Origin: BOKV01 sp049289295
GTDB lineage: Bacteria; Pseudomonadota; Alphaproteobacteria; Rhizobiales; Rhizobiaceae
Length of the DNA: 64,000 bases
Direction: 5' to 3'
Assembly: GCA_049289295.1 (NCBI GenBank)
Contig: JBATLL010000058.1
Span: 1-64,000, forward strand
In this document: in pieces, positions 8,111-17,500 of the stretch
How positions within the stretch are numbered: position 1 is the first letter of the stretch
Layout of the letters: every line of letters starts with the position of its first letter
Position numbers and translations under genes: made by a program
The notes under the pieces: model-generated
Seen by the model: only the letters and a program-made list of their open reading frames with translations
Told to the model about the DNA's origin: nothing
Database searches by the model: none

Positions 8111-9094
8111 ATGAACAAGACTTTCCAGGGCAGCGTCCTTGATCGCATCCTGACCATCGAATTGACCCGCGTGACGGAACGCGCCGCCGTGGCGGCAGCC
8201 AGGCTTCGCGGCCATGGCGACGAGAAGGCGGCCGACCAGGCAGCCGTCGATGCCATGCGCTCGGAACTGAACAATCTTCCGATAGACGGCCGCGTCGTGA
8301 TTGGTGAAGGCGAGCGTGACGAAGCGCCAATGCTTTACATTGGCGAGGAAGTTGGAACCCGCAGCGGGCCGCAGGTCGACATTGCTCTCGATCCGCTCGA
8401 AGGCACGACCATCTGCGCCAAGAACCTGCCAAATTCACTGGCTGTCATTGCATTGGCCGAGCGCGGCAAGATGCTCTATGCGCCCGATGTCTACATGGAA
8501 AAGATCGCCATTGGCCCCGGCTTTCCGGAAGGAACGATCGATCTTGCTGCCCCTGCAGTCGAAAACCTCCAGCGCGTCGCCAAGGCGCGTGGCGTCAAGG
8601 TGTCGGACCTGACCGCCTGCATCATGGATCGTCCGCGCCATGCACGCCTCATCGAAGAGGTGCGCAACACTGGAGCAGCCATCCGCCTGATCGGGGACGG
8701 TGACGTTGCCGGTGTGATCCACACTACCGATCCACAGCAGACGGGCATCGACATCTACATTGGCATCGGTGGCGCGCCCGAGGGTGTGCTGGCAGCCGCG
8801 GCTCTGCGCTGCACTGGCGGCCAGATGCAGGGGCGCCTCATTCTCGACACGCCGGAAAAGATCGCCCGTGCCCGCAAGATGGGCATCGAGGATCCGAACC
8901 GTATCTACGACATGAGTGAAATGGCATCCGGGGATGTCCTGTTTGCTGCCACGGGCGTAACCGATGGCAACATGCTTTCCGGTGTGCGTTTCGCGCCAGA
9001 TTCCATCACCACCCACACGGTTGTCATGCGCTCATCGTCCAAGACGATCCGTGAGATCAAGGCCGTGCACAAGGACATGTCCAAGTTCGGCTGA
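8111..9094 (+). CDS. glpX: Class II fructose-1,6-bisphosphatase
   Basis: Hydrolyses fructose 1,6-bisphosphate (and in some relatives sedoheptulose bisphosphate) in gluconeogenesis. The 327-residue chain has the GlpX metal-site motifs GEGERDEAPMLYIGEEVG and DPLEGTTICAKN, and the conserved GIGGAPEGVLAAAALRC. The start at 8111 is preceded by GAGAGGAACC. An in-frame ATG seven codons earlier has no such site. Its place between hom and recJ is the usual rhizobial order. Confidence 0.97.
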   Translation: MNKTFQGSVLDRILTIELTRVTERAAVAAARLRGHGDEKAADQAAVDAMRSELNNLPIDGRVVIGEGERDEAPMLYIGEEVGTRSGPQVDIALDPLEGTTICAKNLPNSLAVIALAERGKMLYAPDVYMEKIAIGPGFPEGTIDLAAPAVENLQRVAKARGVKVSDLTACIMDRPRHARLIEEVRNTGAAIRLIGDGDVAGVIHTTDPQQTGIDIYIGIGGAPEGVLAAAALRCTGGQMQGRLILDTPEKIARARKMGIEDPNRIYDMSEMASGDVLFAATGVTDGNMLSGVRFAPDSITTHTVVMRSSSKTIREIKAVHKDMSKFG

Positions 9095-9197
9095 CCCGCA
9101 ATCCGGCAGCGTACCGGCGCAGGTGCCACGATCAGCGCCGTCTGTTTCGCTCGGGCGCAATGCGCGCTAACCTGTCGCGCGGAGGTGCAGGCGAACC

Positions 9198-11003
9198 ATG
9201 AAGGACACTAGCAGGGACAAGCCGTTTCTGGGCGTTTCGTCATCCGTGAGCGGTCAGCGCTGGATGGAGCGTCTTGACGGTGTCGGGCGCAACACTGCTC
9301 TTGCGATTGCCCAGGCGAGCGGACTGCCTGACTTGGTGGCGCGCGTGCTTGCCGGGCGCGGTGTCAGTGCAGAAGATGCCGAACGCTTTCTCGACCCCAC
9401 CATCCGCGATCTCATGCCCGACCCTTCGGTTCTCACCGGCATGGACAGCCTCGCCGAGCGCCTTGCAAGGGCAATCCGGGCAGGCGAACGCATCGCCATC
9501 TTCGGCGACTATGACGTTGATGGCGCCGCTTCCTCGGCACTGCTTGCCCGGTTCCTCGATTTCCACGGCACAGAGCATGAAATCTACATTCCGGATCGGA
9601 TATTCGAAGGTTATGGCCCCAATCCGGAAGCGATCCGTGAACTGGCGGAGCGTGGCGCGCGGCTTCTGGTGACCGTCGATTGTGGCTCGACAAGTTTTGC
9701 AGCCCTTGCCCAGGCAAGCGAACTCGGTCTCGACACGCTGATCCTCGACCATCACCAGATGGATGAAACCGGACCGTCAGTGGTAGCCCTGGTAAACCCG
9801 AACCGGCAGGACGACCTTTCGGGACTTGGCCATCTCTGCGCTGCCGGCGTGGTGTTCATGGCGCTGGTTGCAACCACCCGCCAACTGCGCAATGCCGGCC
9901 ACTACGAGAAAATCCCAGCCCCTGATCTGCTGGCATGGCTTGACCTTGTGGCGCTCGCCACAGTCTGTGACGTCGTACCGCTCAGGGGTCTGAACCGGGC
10001 CTTCGTCGTGCGCGGGCTGCTGGCCATGCATCGGCGTGCCAATCTGGGCCTTGCTGCTCTGAGCGATGGTGCCCGCCTCGATGGCCCGGCCAGGCCCTGG
10101 CATCTGGGTTTTGTGCTCGGTCCGCGCATCAATGCAGGTGGCAGGATCGGCGATGCGGCCCTTGGTGCCAGATTGCTCACAAGCAACGACCCGTCCCAGG
10201 CAGCCGAGATCGCAGCGACACTGGAGCGGCTCAATGCCGAACGCCAGGCTCAGGAAGCGCGGATGCTGGAGGAGGCGGTTGCCGAAGCCGAGGCTGAAAT
10301 CGGTTCTGGAGATGGCCCGCCAGTGCTGCTGGTACACAATGCAGGCTGGCACCCTGGAATAGTCGGCCTGATCGCTTCGCGCCTCAAGGAGCGTTTCCGC
10401 AGGCCTGCCTTTGCCATTGCCTTTGACGGTATGGGAAGCGGGTCAGGGTCGGGCCGCTCCATCTCCGGCGTTGATATCGGCCTGGCGGTGCGCAAGGCGG
10501 TGACGCAAGGCATACTCATCAAGGGAGGTGGCCACACGATGGCTGCCGGCCTGACCGTCAAGCGCGAACGCCTGTCCGATCTGCGTGAGTTTCTCGAGAC
10601 TGAACTGGCAGGATCGGTCAAGGAAGCATCGGACAACCATGTTCTGAAAATCGACGGCGCGCTTTCTGCGCGCAGCGTCACGGTTGAACTGCATGACATG
10701 CTTGAAAAGGCAGGCCCCTACGGGCAGGGCCATCCTTCACCGGTATTCGTGCTGCCATCCCATACACCATACCGCTCGCGCATAGTGGGGCGCGACCATG
10801 TTTCACTGACACTGAAGGCGGGCGACGGCGCTTCCATCCAGGCTATTGCCTTTCGTGCCGTCGATACACCACTGGGCGCATTGCTGCTGCGCCAGGGCGA
10901 ACCGATTCATGTTGTCGGCACCATATCGGCTGACATGTGGCAGGGAACGCGGCGGGTTCAGTTCAGGATAATGGACGCGGCCAGACCACCTGCATTCGTC
11001 TAG
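9198..11003 (+). CDS. recJ: Single-stranded-DNA-specific exonuclease RecJ
   Basis: A 5'-3' single-strand DNA exonuclease used in recombination and repair. The 601-residue protein has the DHH-family motifs in order: DYDVDG (104-109), VDCGSTS (from 160), DHHQ (184-187), GPRINAGGRIGDA and the DHHA1 motif GGGHTMAAG. The C-terminal OB-like region completes a normal-length RecJ. A GGAGGTGC site lies upstream of the ATG. It appears intact and ends the hom-glpX-recJ run. Confidence 0.97.
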   Translation: MKDTSRDKPFLGVSSSVSGQRWMERLDGVGRNTALAIAQASGLPDLVARVLAGRGVSAEDAERFLDPTIRDLMPDPSVLTGMDSLAERLARAIRAGERIAIFGDYDVDGAASSALLARFLDFHGTEHEIYIPDRIFEGYGPNPEAIRELAERGARLLVTVDCGSTSFAALAQASELGLDTLILDHHQMDETGPSVVALVNPNRQDDLSGLGHLCAAGVVFMALVATTRQLRNAGHYEKIPAPDLLAWLDLVALATVCDVVPLRGLNRAFVVRGLLAMHRRANLGLAALSDGARLDGPARPWHLGFVLGPRINAGGRIGDAALGARLLTSNDPSQAAEIAATLERLNAERQAQEARMLEEAVAEAEAEIGSGDGPPVLLVHNAGWHPGIVGLIASRLKERFRRPAFAIAFDGMGSGSGSGRSISGVDIGLAVRKAVTQGILIKGGGHTMAAGLTVKRERLSDLREFLETELAGSVKEASDNHVLKIDGALSARSVTVELHDMLEKAGPYGQGHPSPVFVLPSHTPYRSRIVGRDHVSLTLKAGDGASIQAIAFRAVDTPLGALLLRQGEPIHVVGTISADMWQGTRRVQFRIMDAARPPAFV

Positions 11004-11031
11004 GGTGGGAAGGCGTCAGGTCAGAAGCGTT

Positions 11032-11070
11032 GCGGCAGGTCTTGTGGGGGGGGAAGGCAGGACCTGCCGC
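11032..11070 (+). terminator. 3' inverted repeat after recJ
   Basis: GCGGCAGGTC and GACCTGCCGC form a perfect ten-base stem with a 19-base G-rich loop, 29 bases past the recJ stop. No T-run follows. The rest of the gap up to 11240 shows nothing else I can support. Confidence 0.5.
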
Positions 11071-11240
11071 TGAAACCCTAACGGCTTCACGCTCCTTGAC
11101 GGCATCACTATCCCAAATACCAATTACCAAATTGTTTCGATTTTTGTATTCAATGCAAACCTTGGCATTTTTCTCGCCTTGGCCGGTGGGAAATTCCTGA
11201 AGCCCCGTATAAGCTTGGCGGTGAGTGTGGGCCGAGCGGG

Positions 11241-11942
11241 ATGGTGATGGACGACAATTCGCACGAACAGTTGCGGGCAGTAAGCCTGTTTGCTGGCCTT
11301 TCGTCGGGCGAACTCAAGGCCATAGGCGAGCGCTGCAATTGGCGTGATTTCAAAAAGGGCGCGGAAATCCTCGATCAGAGCGAGACTTCCACAGACGTCT
11401 TTTTCCTGCTGAGCGGCAAGGTCGCCGCGAAAAGCTACAGTGTCTCGGGCCGGGAAGTCACCTATTCCGAAATGGGTGCATCGAGCATGTTCGGGGAGTT
11501 TTCCGCCATTGACGGACAACCCCGTTCAGCGATGATCGAAGCGCTGGAAGAAACGCGGGTCGCCATCATGAGCGCTGGCATTTTCCGCGAAGTGATTGCG
11601 CAGCACCCATCGGTGGCGCTCAACCTGGCCAACCATCTGGTGGCAAAGATTCGCACCCTGACCACGCGGGTGTTCGAATTTTCCACGCTCACTGTCCGCT
11701 ACCGCCTTTGCCTCGAACTGATCAGGCTGGCTGAGGCCGCGGGCCATCGTGACGCGCGCTGGGTCATTTCGCCTGCACCAACGCACTATCATCTGGCGAC
11801 CTTGCTCAGCACCCATCGCGAGGCAGTAAGCAAGGAAATGTCGCACCTTTCCTCACTCGGAATACTGAAGGCTCGCCGAAAGGAAATCGAGATTCTCGAA
11901 ATGGAGCGACTGCGCACCATGGTGACGCTGGAATCGCCATAG
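11241..11942 (+). CDS. Crp/Fnr-family transcriptional regulator
   Basis: A 233-residue regulator with an N-terminal cyclic-nucleotide-binding-type beta domain (about residues 10-125, including FFLLSGKVAAKSY and SMFGEFSAIDGQPRSA) and a C-terminal winged helix-turn-helix. The recognition helix reads HREAVSKEMSHL and keeps the Arg-Glu pair that contacts the GTG half-site in E. coli CRP. The GEFSAIDGQPRSA segment fits a phosphate-binding cassette with the arginine present, so cAMP or cGMP binding is possible. There are no Fnr-type cysteines. A Crp-like dyad follows the gene, and a cyclase-domain protein is encoded at the far end of the cluster. An alternative ATG lies at 11247. Confidence 0.9.
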   Translation: MVMDDNSHEQLRAVSLFAGLSSGELKAIGERCNWRDFKKGAEILDQSETSTDVFFLLSGKVAAKSYSVSGREVTYSEMGASSMFGEFSAIDGQPRSAMIEALEETRVAIMSAGIFREVIAQHPSVALNLANHLVAKIRTLTTRVFEFSTLTVRYRLCLELIRLAEAAGHRDARWVISPAPTHYHLATLLSTHREAVSKEMSHLSSLGILKARRKEIEILEMERLRTMVTLESP

Positions 11943-11975
11943 CTGGCCCATCAATTCCAGATGATCACGCCCGAC

Positions 11976-11991
11976 TGTGGGAAAGCCCACA
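11976..11991. promoter_or_regulatory. Crp-like operator dyad
   Basis: TGTGG-GAAAGC-CCACA is a perfect inverted repeat with the 5-6-5 geometry of CRP sites (TGTGA-N6-TCACA). It lies 34 bases after the Crp/Fnr gene and 55 bases before the protease ATG, a position that fits control of the downstream cluster. The conserved Arg-Glu in the regulator's recognition helix agrees with such half-sites. It could also fold as a six-base RNA hairpin, but there is no T-run. Confidence 0.5.
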
Positions 11992-12045
11992 TATGTCGTG
12001 CGGCTTGGTCCGCAGAAATAGTCCTGCACTGTTTCGGAATGTTCG

Positions 12046-13677
12046 ATGGACCCTTGGCAAACCCTTGTTGAGCTGGCTCGCCCCTCCGGCGGACATTTTG
12101 TCCGCGCCAGCCGCGCGAGCAGGCGTCTACGCTTCATCCTCGAATTGCCCGACGCGGCCAGTGCTCCGGAGATGCAGGAACGCCTGGAAGGGTTACTCGG
12201 CTCCGCCGTGTCGCGGTTGAAGCCGCTTTTCCCGCGCGAAACGGGCGTGCTGGCGCGCTACTTCCTGCTGGCGCTGCCCGCCAGCGACGACAGTGTCGAA
12301 CCCGCTGTCCTGCATGATTGCGCCCGCGCGCTTGGAGAGCGTCTCGACCTGCTGGCCTGTGAACCTGAAATCGCAGGCGAGGTTGTTGCGCCGCAATTGC
12401 GCCAAGGGCGAGAGATTGAAATCCGCTCTGCCTGGTGCCTTTCGCACGAAGACCAGCCAGCAAATTTCAACTGGGCGCTCAAGAACACCAAAATCATCGA
12501 GGCATGGTCGCTCGTGCCGGGCAAGGGTGCAGGCGTCCTTGTCGCCCAGCCAGACACGGGAATTGCAAGCCATCCGGTGTTGAACGGTGCCAGCCTGCGC
12601 CTGGATCTTGCAACCGACATCCTTGATCACGATGCCGATCCGAGCGATCCGCTCGATCCGAAAACGGCCAATCCCGGACATGGCACGGGTACTGCATCGG
12701 TTGTCATAGCCCGAAAAGGAAAGGCAATGTGGGGTGCGTCTCCGGGTGCCAGCCTTGTTCCTGTGCGATGTATCAGGGACGTGAAGGTCTTCAATCCCAC
12801 GCCCATTGCCCAGGCAGTGCAGCATGCCCGCAACGCAGGCTGCCATATTGTCACGATGAGCCTGGGTGGGTTTACATCCTCCGCCCTTCGGCGCTCCACG
12901 CGGGCAGCGGTGGACGCCAACATGATCGTGCTCGCGGCGGCTGGAAACTGCATTGGCAGCGTTGTCTACCCGGCTCGACACCGCCATGTCATCGCCGTTG
13001 CGGGAACGAATGAGGACGACCGGCCCTGGAAAGGAACCTGCCGGGGCCACTCGGTAGATGTTTCCGCGCCTGCGGAGTTCGTGTGGCGTGCCGGTTTCGA
13101 TTTCGGCACTGGCGGTGGAGCAAGGACGGAACCGGGCCAGGGGACCTCGTTTGCCGTGGCGCTGGTTGCAGGGGCAGCAGCCCTGTGGCTGGCCCATCAT
13201 GGGCGCGACCGTCTTGTTGCGGAAGCCGTGCGCCGGGGCATTCGCCTGCAGCAGCTTTTTCTGGCCGCCGTACGCCGCACCGCGCGCGTTCCGGCGGGAT
13301 GGGACAGCACAGCCCTTGGGGCGGGTATCCTCAATGCCGAAGCGCTTGTTGCTCTTGCACCAGCGAACATTCCCGACATCGAACCGATTGCCGCCAGTGA
13401 TCGCGCGACGATGGAGGAACTGGCACGACTGGTTACCGAGGTAACCGGGGTTGAAGCCGGTCCCTATACGCCGGACTGGCTGCCATTCGAAAGCGAGATC
13501 GCAAACATGGCCCTATCGGTTTCAATGTTGCGCGCTGGCCAGGCGAACGGTGAAAGGATGGATCAGCCAATGGCAGGTGCCAGCCGTGGATCGCAAGGCC
13601 TGCGCCGCGCCGTTGCCGCGAAGCACGACAAGGCGCTTGAACATTTGCTCGAAATGGCCAGGGAATTGCCCGGATAG
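12046..13677 (+). CDS. S8 family (subtilisin-like) serine peptidase, apparently cytoplasmic
   Basis: A 543-residue serine protease. The catalytic triad is visible as Asp170 (in AQPDTG), His212 (in PGHGTGTA) and Ser368 (in GTSFAVALVAGAA), with oxyanion-hole Asn301 (AAAGN). There is no signal peptide. About 145 residues precede the catalytic domain and could act as an inhibitory or targeting region. About 130 residues follow it, ending in a basic, helix-forming tail. The protein probably acts in the cytoplasm, and its substrate is unknown. It is the first gene after the Crp-like dyad. The next gene starts 66 bases on, which suggests an operon with the peroxidase-P450 gene. Confidence 0.9.
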   Translation: MDPWQTLVELARPSGGHFVRASRASRRLRFILELPDAASAPEMQERLEGLLGSAVSRLKPLFPRETGVLARYFLLALPASDDSVEPAVLHDCARALGERLDLLACEPEIAGEVVAPQLRQGREIEIRSAWCLSHEDQPANFNWALKNTKIIEAWSLVPGKGAGVLVAQPDTGIASHPVLNGASLRLDLATDILDHDADPSDPLDPKTANPGHGTGTASVVIARKGKAMWGASPGASLVPVRCIRDVKVFNPTPIAQAVQHARNAGCHIVTMSLGGFTSSALRRSTRAAVDANMIVLAAAGNCIGSVVYPARHRHVIAVAGTNEDDRPWKGTCRGHSVDVSAPAEFVWRAGFDFGTGGGARTEPGQGTSFAVALVAGAAALWLAHHGRDRLVAEAVRRGIRLQQLFLAAVRRTARVPAGWDSTALGAGILNAEALVALAPANIPDIEPIAASDRATMEELARLVTEVTGVEAGPYTPDWLPFESEIANMALSVSMLRAGQANGERMDQPMAGASRGSQGLRRAVAAKHDKALEHLLEMARELPG

Positions 13678-13743
13678 CGACAGCTAGAGTGTCAGGGCAG
13701 GTTGCATGGGAACCGGGGGCGGTTGAAATGAGGCTGGGAAGCA

Positions 13744-14550
13744 ATGACGCAGAGAATGAACTGGGCACGGTCCCGCGCAACGGGGCGGGTGTCGGAAATC
13801 GCGGTCATGTCGCCAATTCGCCAGGGGCGCGTGCCGGGCGAACGCAGGACTTATGAAGAAAGGCTGCGAAGCGTCATCGAGGTCGTGCAGAACCTCGTGG
13901 ACAACGGCATGCCGCACGAACTGCTTCGCCTGCCAACCATTCATTTCGGGCGTCTGATCGTCATCCGCCCCGAGCACTATCTGACAAATTCCACTGTGGA
14001 TGGCGTCGCCTATCAGGCAGGCAGCGAGCAGGAAGGCTTCAGCGTTCCAGCGCCGATCGCTGCCTATCTTCGCGCGCCGTCTGGGCCAGGCGTTCCACCA
14101 GCGCCGGGGCCAGAAAACGGACCCCAGTTCAGGTCGTTCCTGCTTACGCTTGTCGCTTTCGACGGCGACTTCAAGGCCTACTTCCGTGATGTTGCCGAAT
14201 ATCTCGGTTACCAGTTCGACCGGGTGTTCGAGAATTGCGAGGATTATCCCGGCACGAAGGAGTTCGAGAAATTCTGGCTGTGGGTGCGCCGCTACCAGCT
14301 TCCAGCCGATCTGTTCGTCTCTGCCTATCCGGATTTGAGCGTTGTCGAGATCAAGCGCCTTCAACTGTTCAAGCAGCGCTTTGACGAATTTGTCACCACG
14401 GTTCGAACACCGACCGGCGAGCGCAAAGGCTCGATGGATGAATTGTTCGACGCCTTCCTTCGCGAGAACCAGCAGATCGCAACCGACTTTCCCGCTCCAG
14501 GCGGCATTTTCACCGGCAATCAGGCAAACAAAGGGGAGGGCGAAAGATGA
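13744..14550 (+). CDS. Uncharacterised protein translationally coupled to the DyP-P450 gene
   Basis: A 268-residue soluble protein whose stop overlaps the start of the next gene by four bases (ATGA), so the two are probably made in fixed proportion. No domain is certain. The order IHFGR (66-70), LVAFDGD (136-142), ENCEDYPG (163-170) and AYPDLSVVEIK (194-204) recalls, from memory, a loose group of alpha-plus-beta proteins with the pattern HFaR / SNyDG / cegYP / YPg-sv-qI. Such proteins accompany oxidative enzymes in some genomes. If correct it would be a ferredoxin-like, DyP-related fold without heme ligands. It could be a partner or chaperone of the fusion enzyme. No signal peptide or membrane segment is seen. 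Confidence 0.8.
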   Translation: MTQRMNWARSRATGRVSEIAVMSPIRQGRVPGERRTYEERLRSVIEVVQNLVDNGMPHELLRLPTIHFGRLIVIRPEHYLTNSTVDGVAYQAGSEQEGFSVPAPIAAYLRAPSGPGVPPAPGPENGPQFRSFLLTLVAFDGDFKAYFRDVAEYLGYQFDRVFENCEDYPGTKEFEKFWLWVRRYQLPADLFVSAYPDLSVVEIKRLQLFKQRFDEFVTTVRTPTGERKGSMDELFDAFLRENQQIATDFPAPGGIFTGNQANKGEGER

Positions 14551-17500
14551 ATGCGAATCCTCAACATCCGCAATCGGACGCAAACCAGCCCGATCCAGCC
14601 GATATTCAGGCCAACATCATTCGCGGCTCGAGGCATGTCGATGGCTCGACCCGGAATTGGGGCCTCTATGTCTTTTTCCGCATCCTCTCGCGCCGCGATA
14701 TCGCTGCAGCAAGGCGTTTCCTGCTGGGTGAGGACGCCCTGGCGCAAGATGAGACGGACACGCTTGCCGCGCTCCAGAACCAGTCGGAACCTTCTGCGGA
14801 ATTTCTCGCATGGCTGAAGCTTGTGACGACAGGTGAGGGCAGTCTTCTCGATGCGCTGGCCAGTTTCTACGGCACGTCCGGGAAGGGGGAGAAGATTGAC
14901 CTGGGCGCGCTGCTCCAGATGGCCAAGGCCATGCGTGGACGCGATATTGACGCCCTGCTTCAGCAATTGGGCGAATCGCATGCAAGCGCGGATGTCATGT
15001 CTGCCTTGCTCGCACGTGTGCGATCGATCCTTGGCAGGGTGGCAAAGGATGCGCGCCTGCGTGCCGTCGTGGAAAGCCTGCTCAATCTCACCGCCTTTGG
15101 CAGCGATGCCACAAGCGCGGGCAAATATGTGCTTTCCAAGGGCCTGCTGCCGCTGGTTGCCTATGAAATCCTGCGCCAGGCCCGCAGTCGATCGGTCAGG
15201 AGTGAGCGCCAGGCGCATGATGAGCGCATTGCGGATACCGGGAATGCCTACGATACGGTGCCGGTCAATTTCGCGTTCAACCAGCCGGGTCTCGAAGCCC
15301 TGCGTCTCGACCCAGAAACGCTGCGCTCTTTCCCCGATGCTTTCCGCGACGGAATGGCAGCGCGTGCCGAACACCTTGGCGACACCGGCGGGTCGGCCCC
15401 GCAGAACTGGGACGGCAGGCTTGGACTTCGCAGCATCCACGGCTATTTCACCGGCGGCTTTCTGGCCGGAAGTGCAGACGATCCCGTCGACGAGGCGGTC
15501 TGGAAAGCGCTGCGTGCCAATGTGAGGGAGTTCAACGATGGTTCCAATGCGCGTGCCAACGCCATGCGCACCCTGCTCAAGGCGCTTTTCCTGCCGTTGG
15601 GGATGGAAATCGAGCATATCGAACTGGGCCAGGACCCCTACCGGGTCGCTGATGGCAAGGCCAGCCCGATCATGCCGAGGGTCGAGCATTTCGGCTTTCG
15701 CGATGGCCTGAGCCAGCCTTTCCTGGATTTGAAGCTGGGTGCACCGCCACCAGGAGGCGGCAGGCCGGGCGGCGCGGGCGTCTGGTCGCCTGTCGCGCCG
15801 GGGGAAATCCTGCTTGGTCATCCCGATGAGGACGGCAAGACACACCTCCAGCCTGCCAACGCTTCCCTGCGAGACAATGGAACATTCATTGTCTTCCGCA
15901 AGCTTCAGCAGAATGTCGCAGCGCTGCAATCCTTCCTGCGCAAGGAAAGGGGAGACGACGTCCTTGCCCGTGAGAAACTGGCTGCGCGCATGATGGGGCG
16001 ATGGAAGAACGGCACATCGCTGGTTCGCTATCCCGACTATCCGGGAAAGCTCGGAGCGGATGGCGAGCGCAGGATCAACGATTTCCTTTATGCGGCAGAA
16101 GATCCCGGGGGCCTCAAATGTCCGCTGGGTTCGCATGCCCGCCGCTCCAATCCGCGCGACTCGGGCGGGCGTGACGAAGTGCGCCGTCACCGGTTACTGC
16201 GCCGTTCAATTGCCTATGGCGGCTCGCTCATCGAGGATGAACACGAGGATGACGGTGAGCCAAGAGGCATCCTGTTCATTGCCCTTTGCTCTCGCATCGA
16301 TGTCCAGTTCGAGGTCGTGCAGGCTGAATGGATAAACGGTGGCGAATTCCTCGGCCAGGCGGGTCTGGCGCGCTGCCCGATCACAGGCAACAATGGCGGC
16401 TCGGTGCAGGATTCATTTCTCGAACCAGGTGCAATAGCACCGGTCGTGCGCTTGCCTGCCTTCGTTGAAACGCGTGGGGGAGATTACTTCTTCGCGCCGA
16501 GCCTTTCAGCGCTGACCGGCATTGCGACAGGCCAGAAATTCCCCTTGGATCAGGGCGCGGCCAGGCCCATATCGGATGGCTTTGTCCTGGGTGATGTTGC
16601 CACCGACGCCCTTTTCGATCCAGGCAGGATTCGCGGCTATGTCGGCGAGATCGTTTCGGGAAAAGCGCGCACCATCCGCATGAAACTGCCGCCAATGGGC
16701 AGGCAGCCTGATGGCTATCGCGGCATTGAAAGCCCGGTTGCTGGCACCGACATGGTGTTTGCCGGGCGCCATGGCGATGTCGTGCGCATCCTCTCTCAGA
16801 TGGATGGCGAGGGAGATGCGCGCCACCTAGCCTTTTCCATCCGCCACTATCAGGACTCCGGCAAGCGGCTGCTGCGCGGCCATAACATGCTGATCGGCAC
16901 GGAACCTAACTCGGATACGCAGAAAAGACGCCAGCGATTGCAGCAACTGCTGCGCAAGGGCTGGGAAATGCTGGGGACCCGCGAAGCAGTCGAGGCGCGG
17001 GTCGATGCAGTCGCCACCGAAGCGCTCGACATCGCCATGCGGCGCATCTTACAGGCCAATTCGGTTGACCTTGTCAGGGAGTTCGCCACGCAAGCGACCT
17101 ACCGCGTTGTCAGCGAGGTGCTCGGCACGCCCGGTCCGGACTGGCTCACCGAACTCGCTGTAGCGCTTCCCTTTGCCCGCCAGCATGCAACACAGGTCTA
17201 TCCCGACTGGCTCGCAGCCTGCAGGCGATCCATGCCGCCAAATCCGGGTCTGGTGACGATGCAGGTCTGGTCCGTCCTGTCGCTTGCCGATGTGTTTGGA
17301 AACGTCGTATCGAGGATGGACCTGGCGGCGCTTGCTGCCCAGGCAGGCTCGGAATTTGTCACCCATATCAGCCAGTTGCTCGCGCAGGCGGCCATGACGC
17401 CGCGCACCAGCGTCAACAATCTGCTGGAAGCCTTCGTCGCCATCGCCCCGCAGTTCATCGCGACACAGCAGGATCCGGACTATGGGCTGGATGCCTATCG

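Noticed and set aside
11976..11991. Terminator of the Crp/Fnr gene
   Set aside because: The six-base stem is short and has no T-run. The 5-6-5 dyad geometry fits an operator better, though a dual role is possible.
14520..16190. Long antisense open frame (556 codons) opposite the DyP domain
   Set aside because: It is a high-G+C shadow of the fusion gene, with no ribosome-binding site and no family features. The plus-strand frame has clear motifs throughout.
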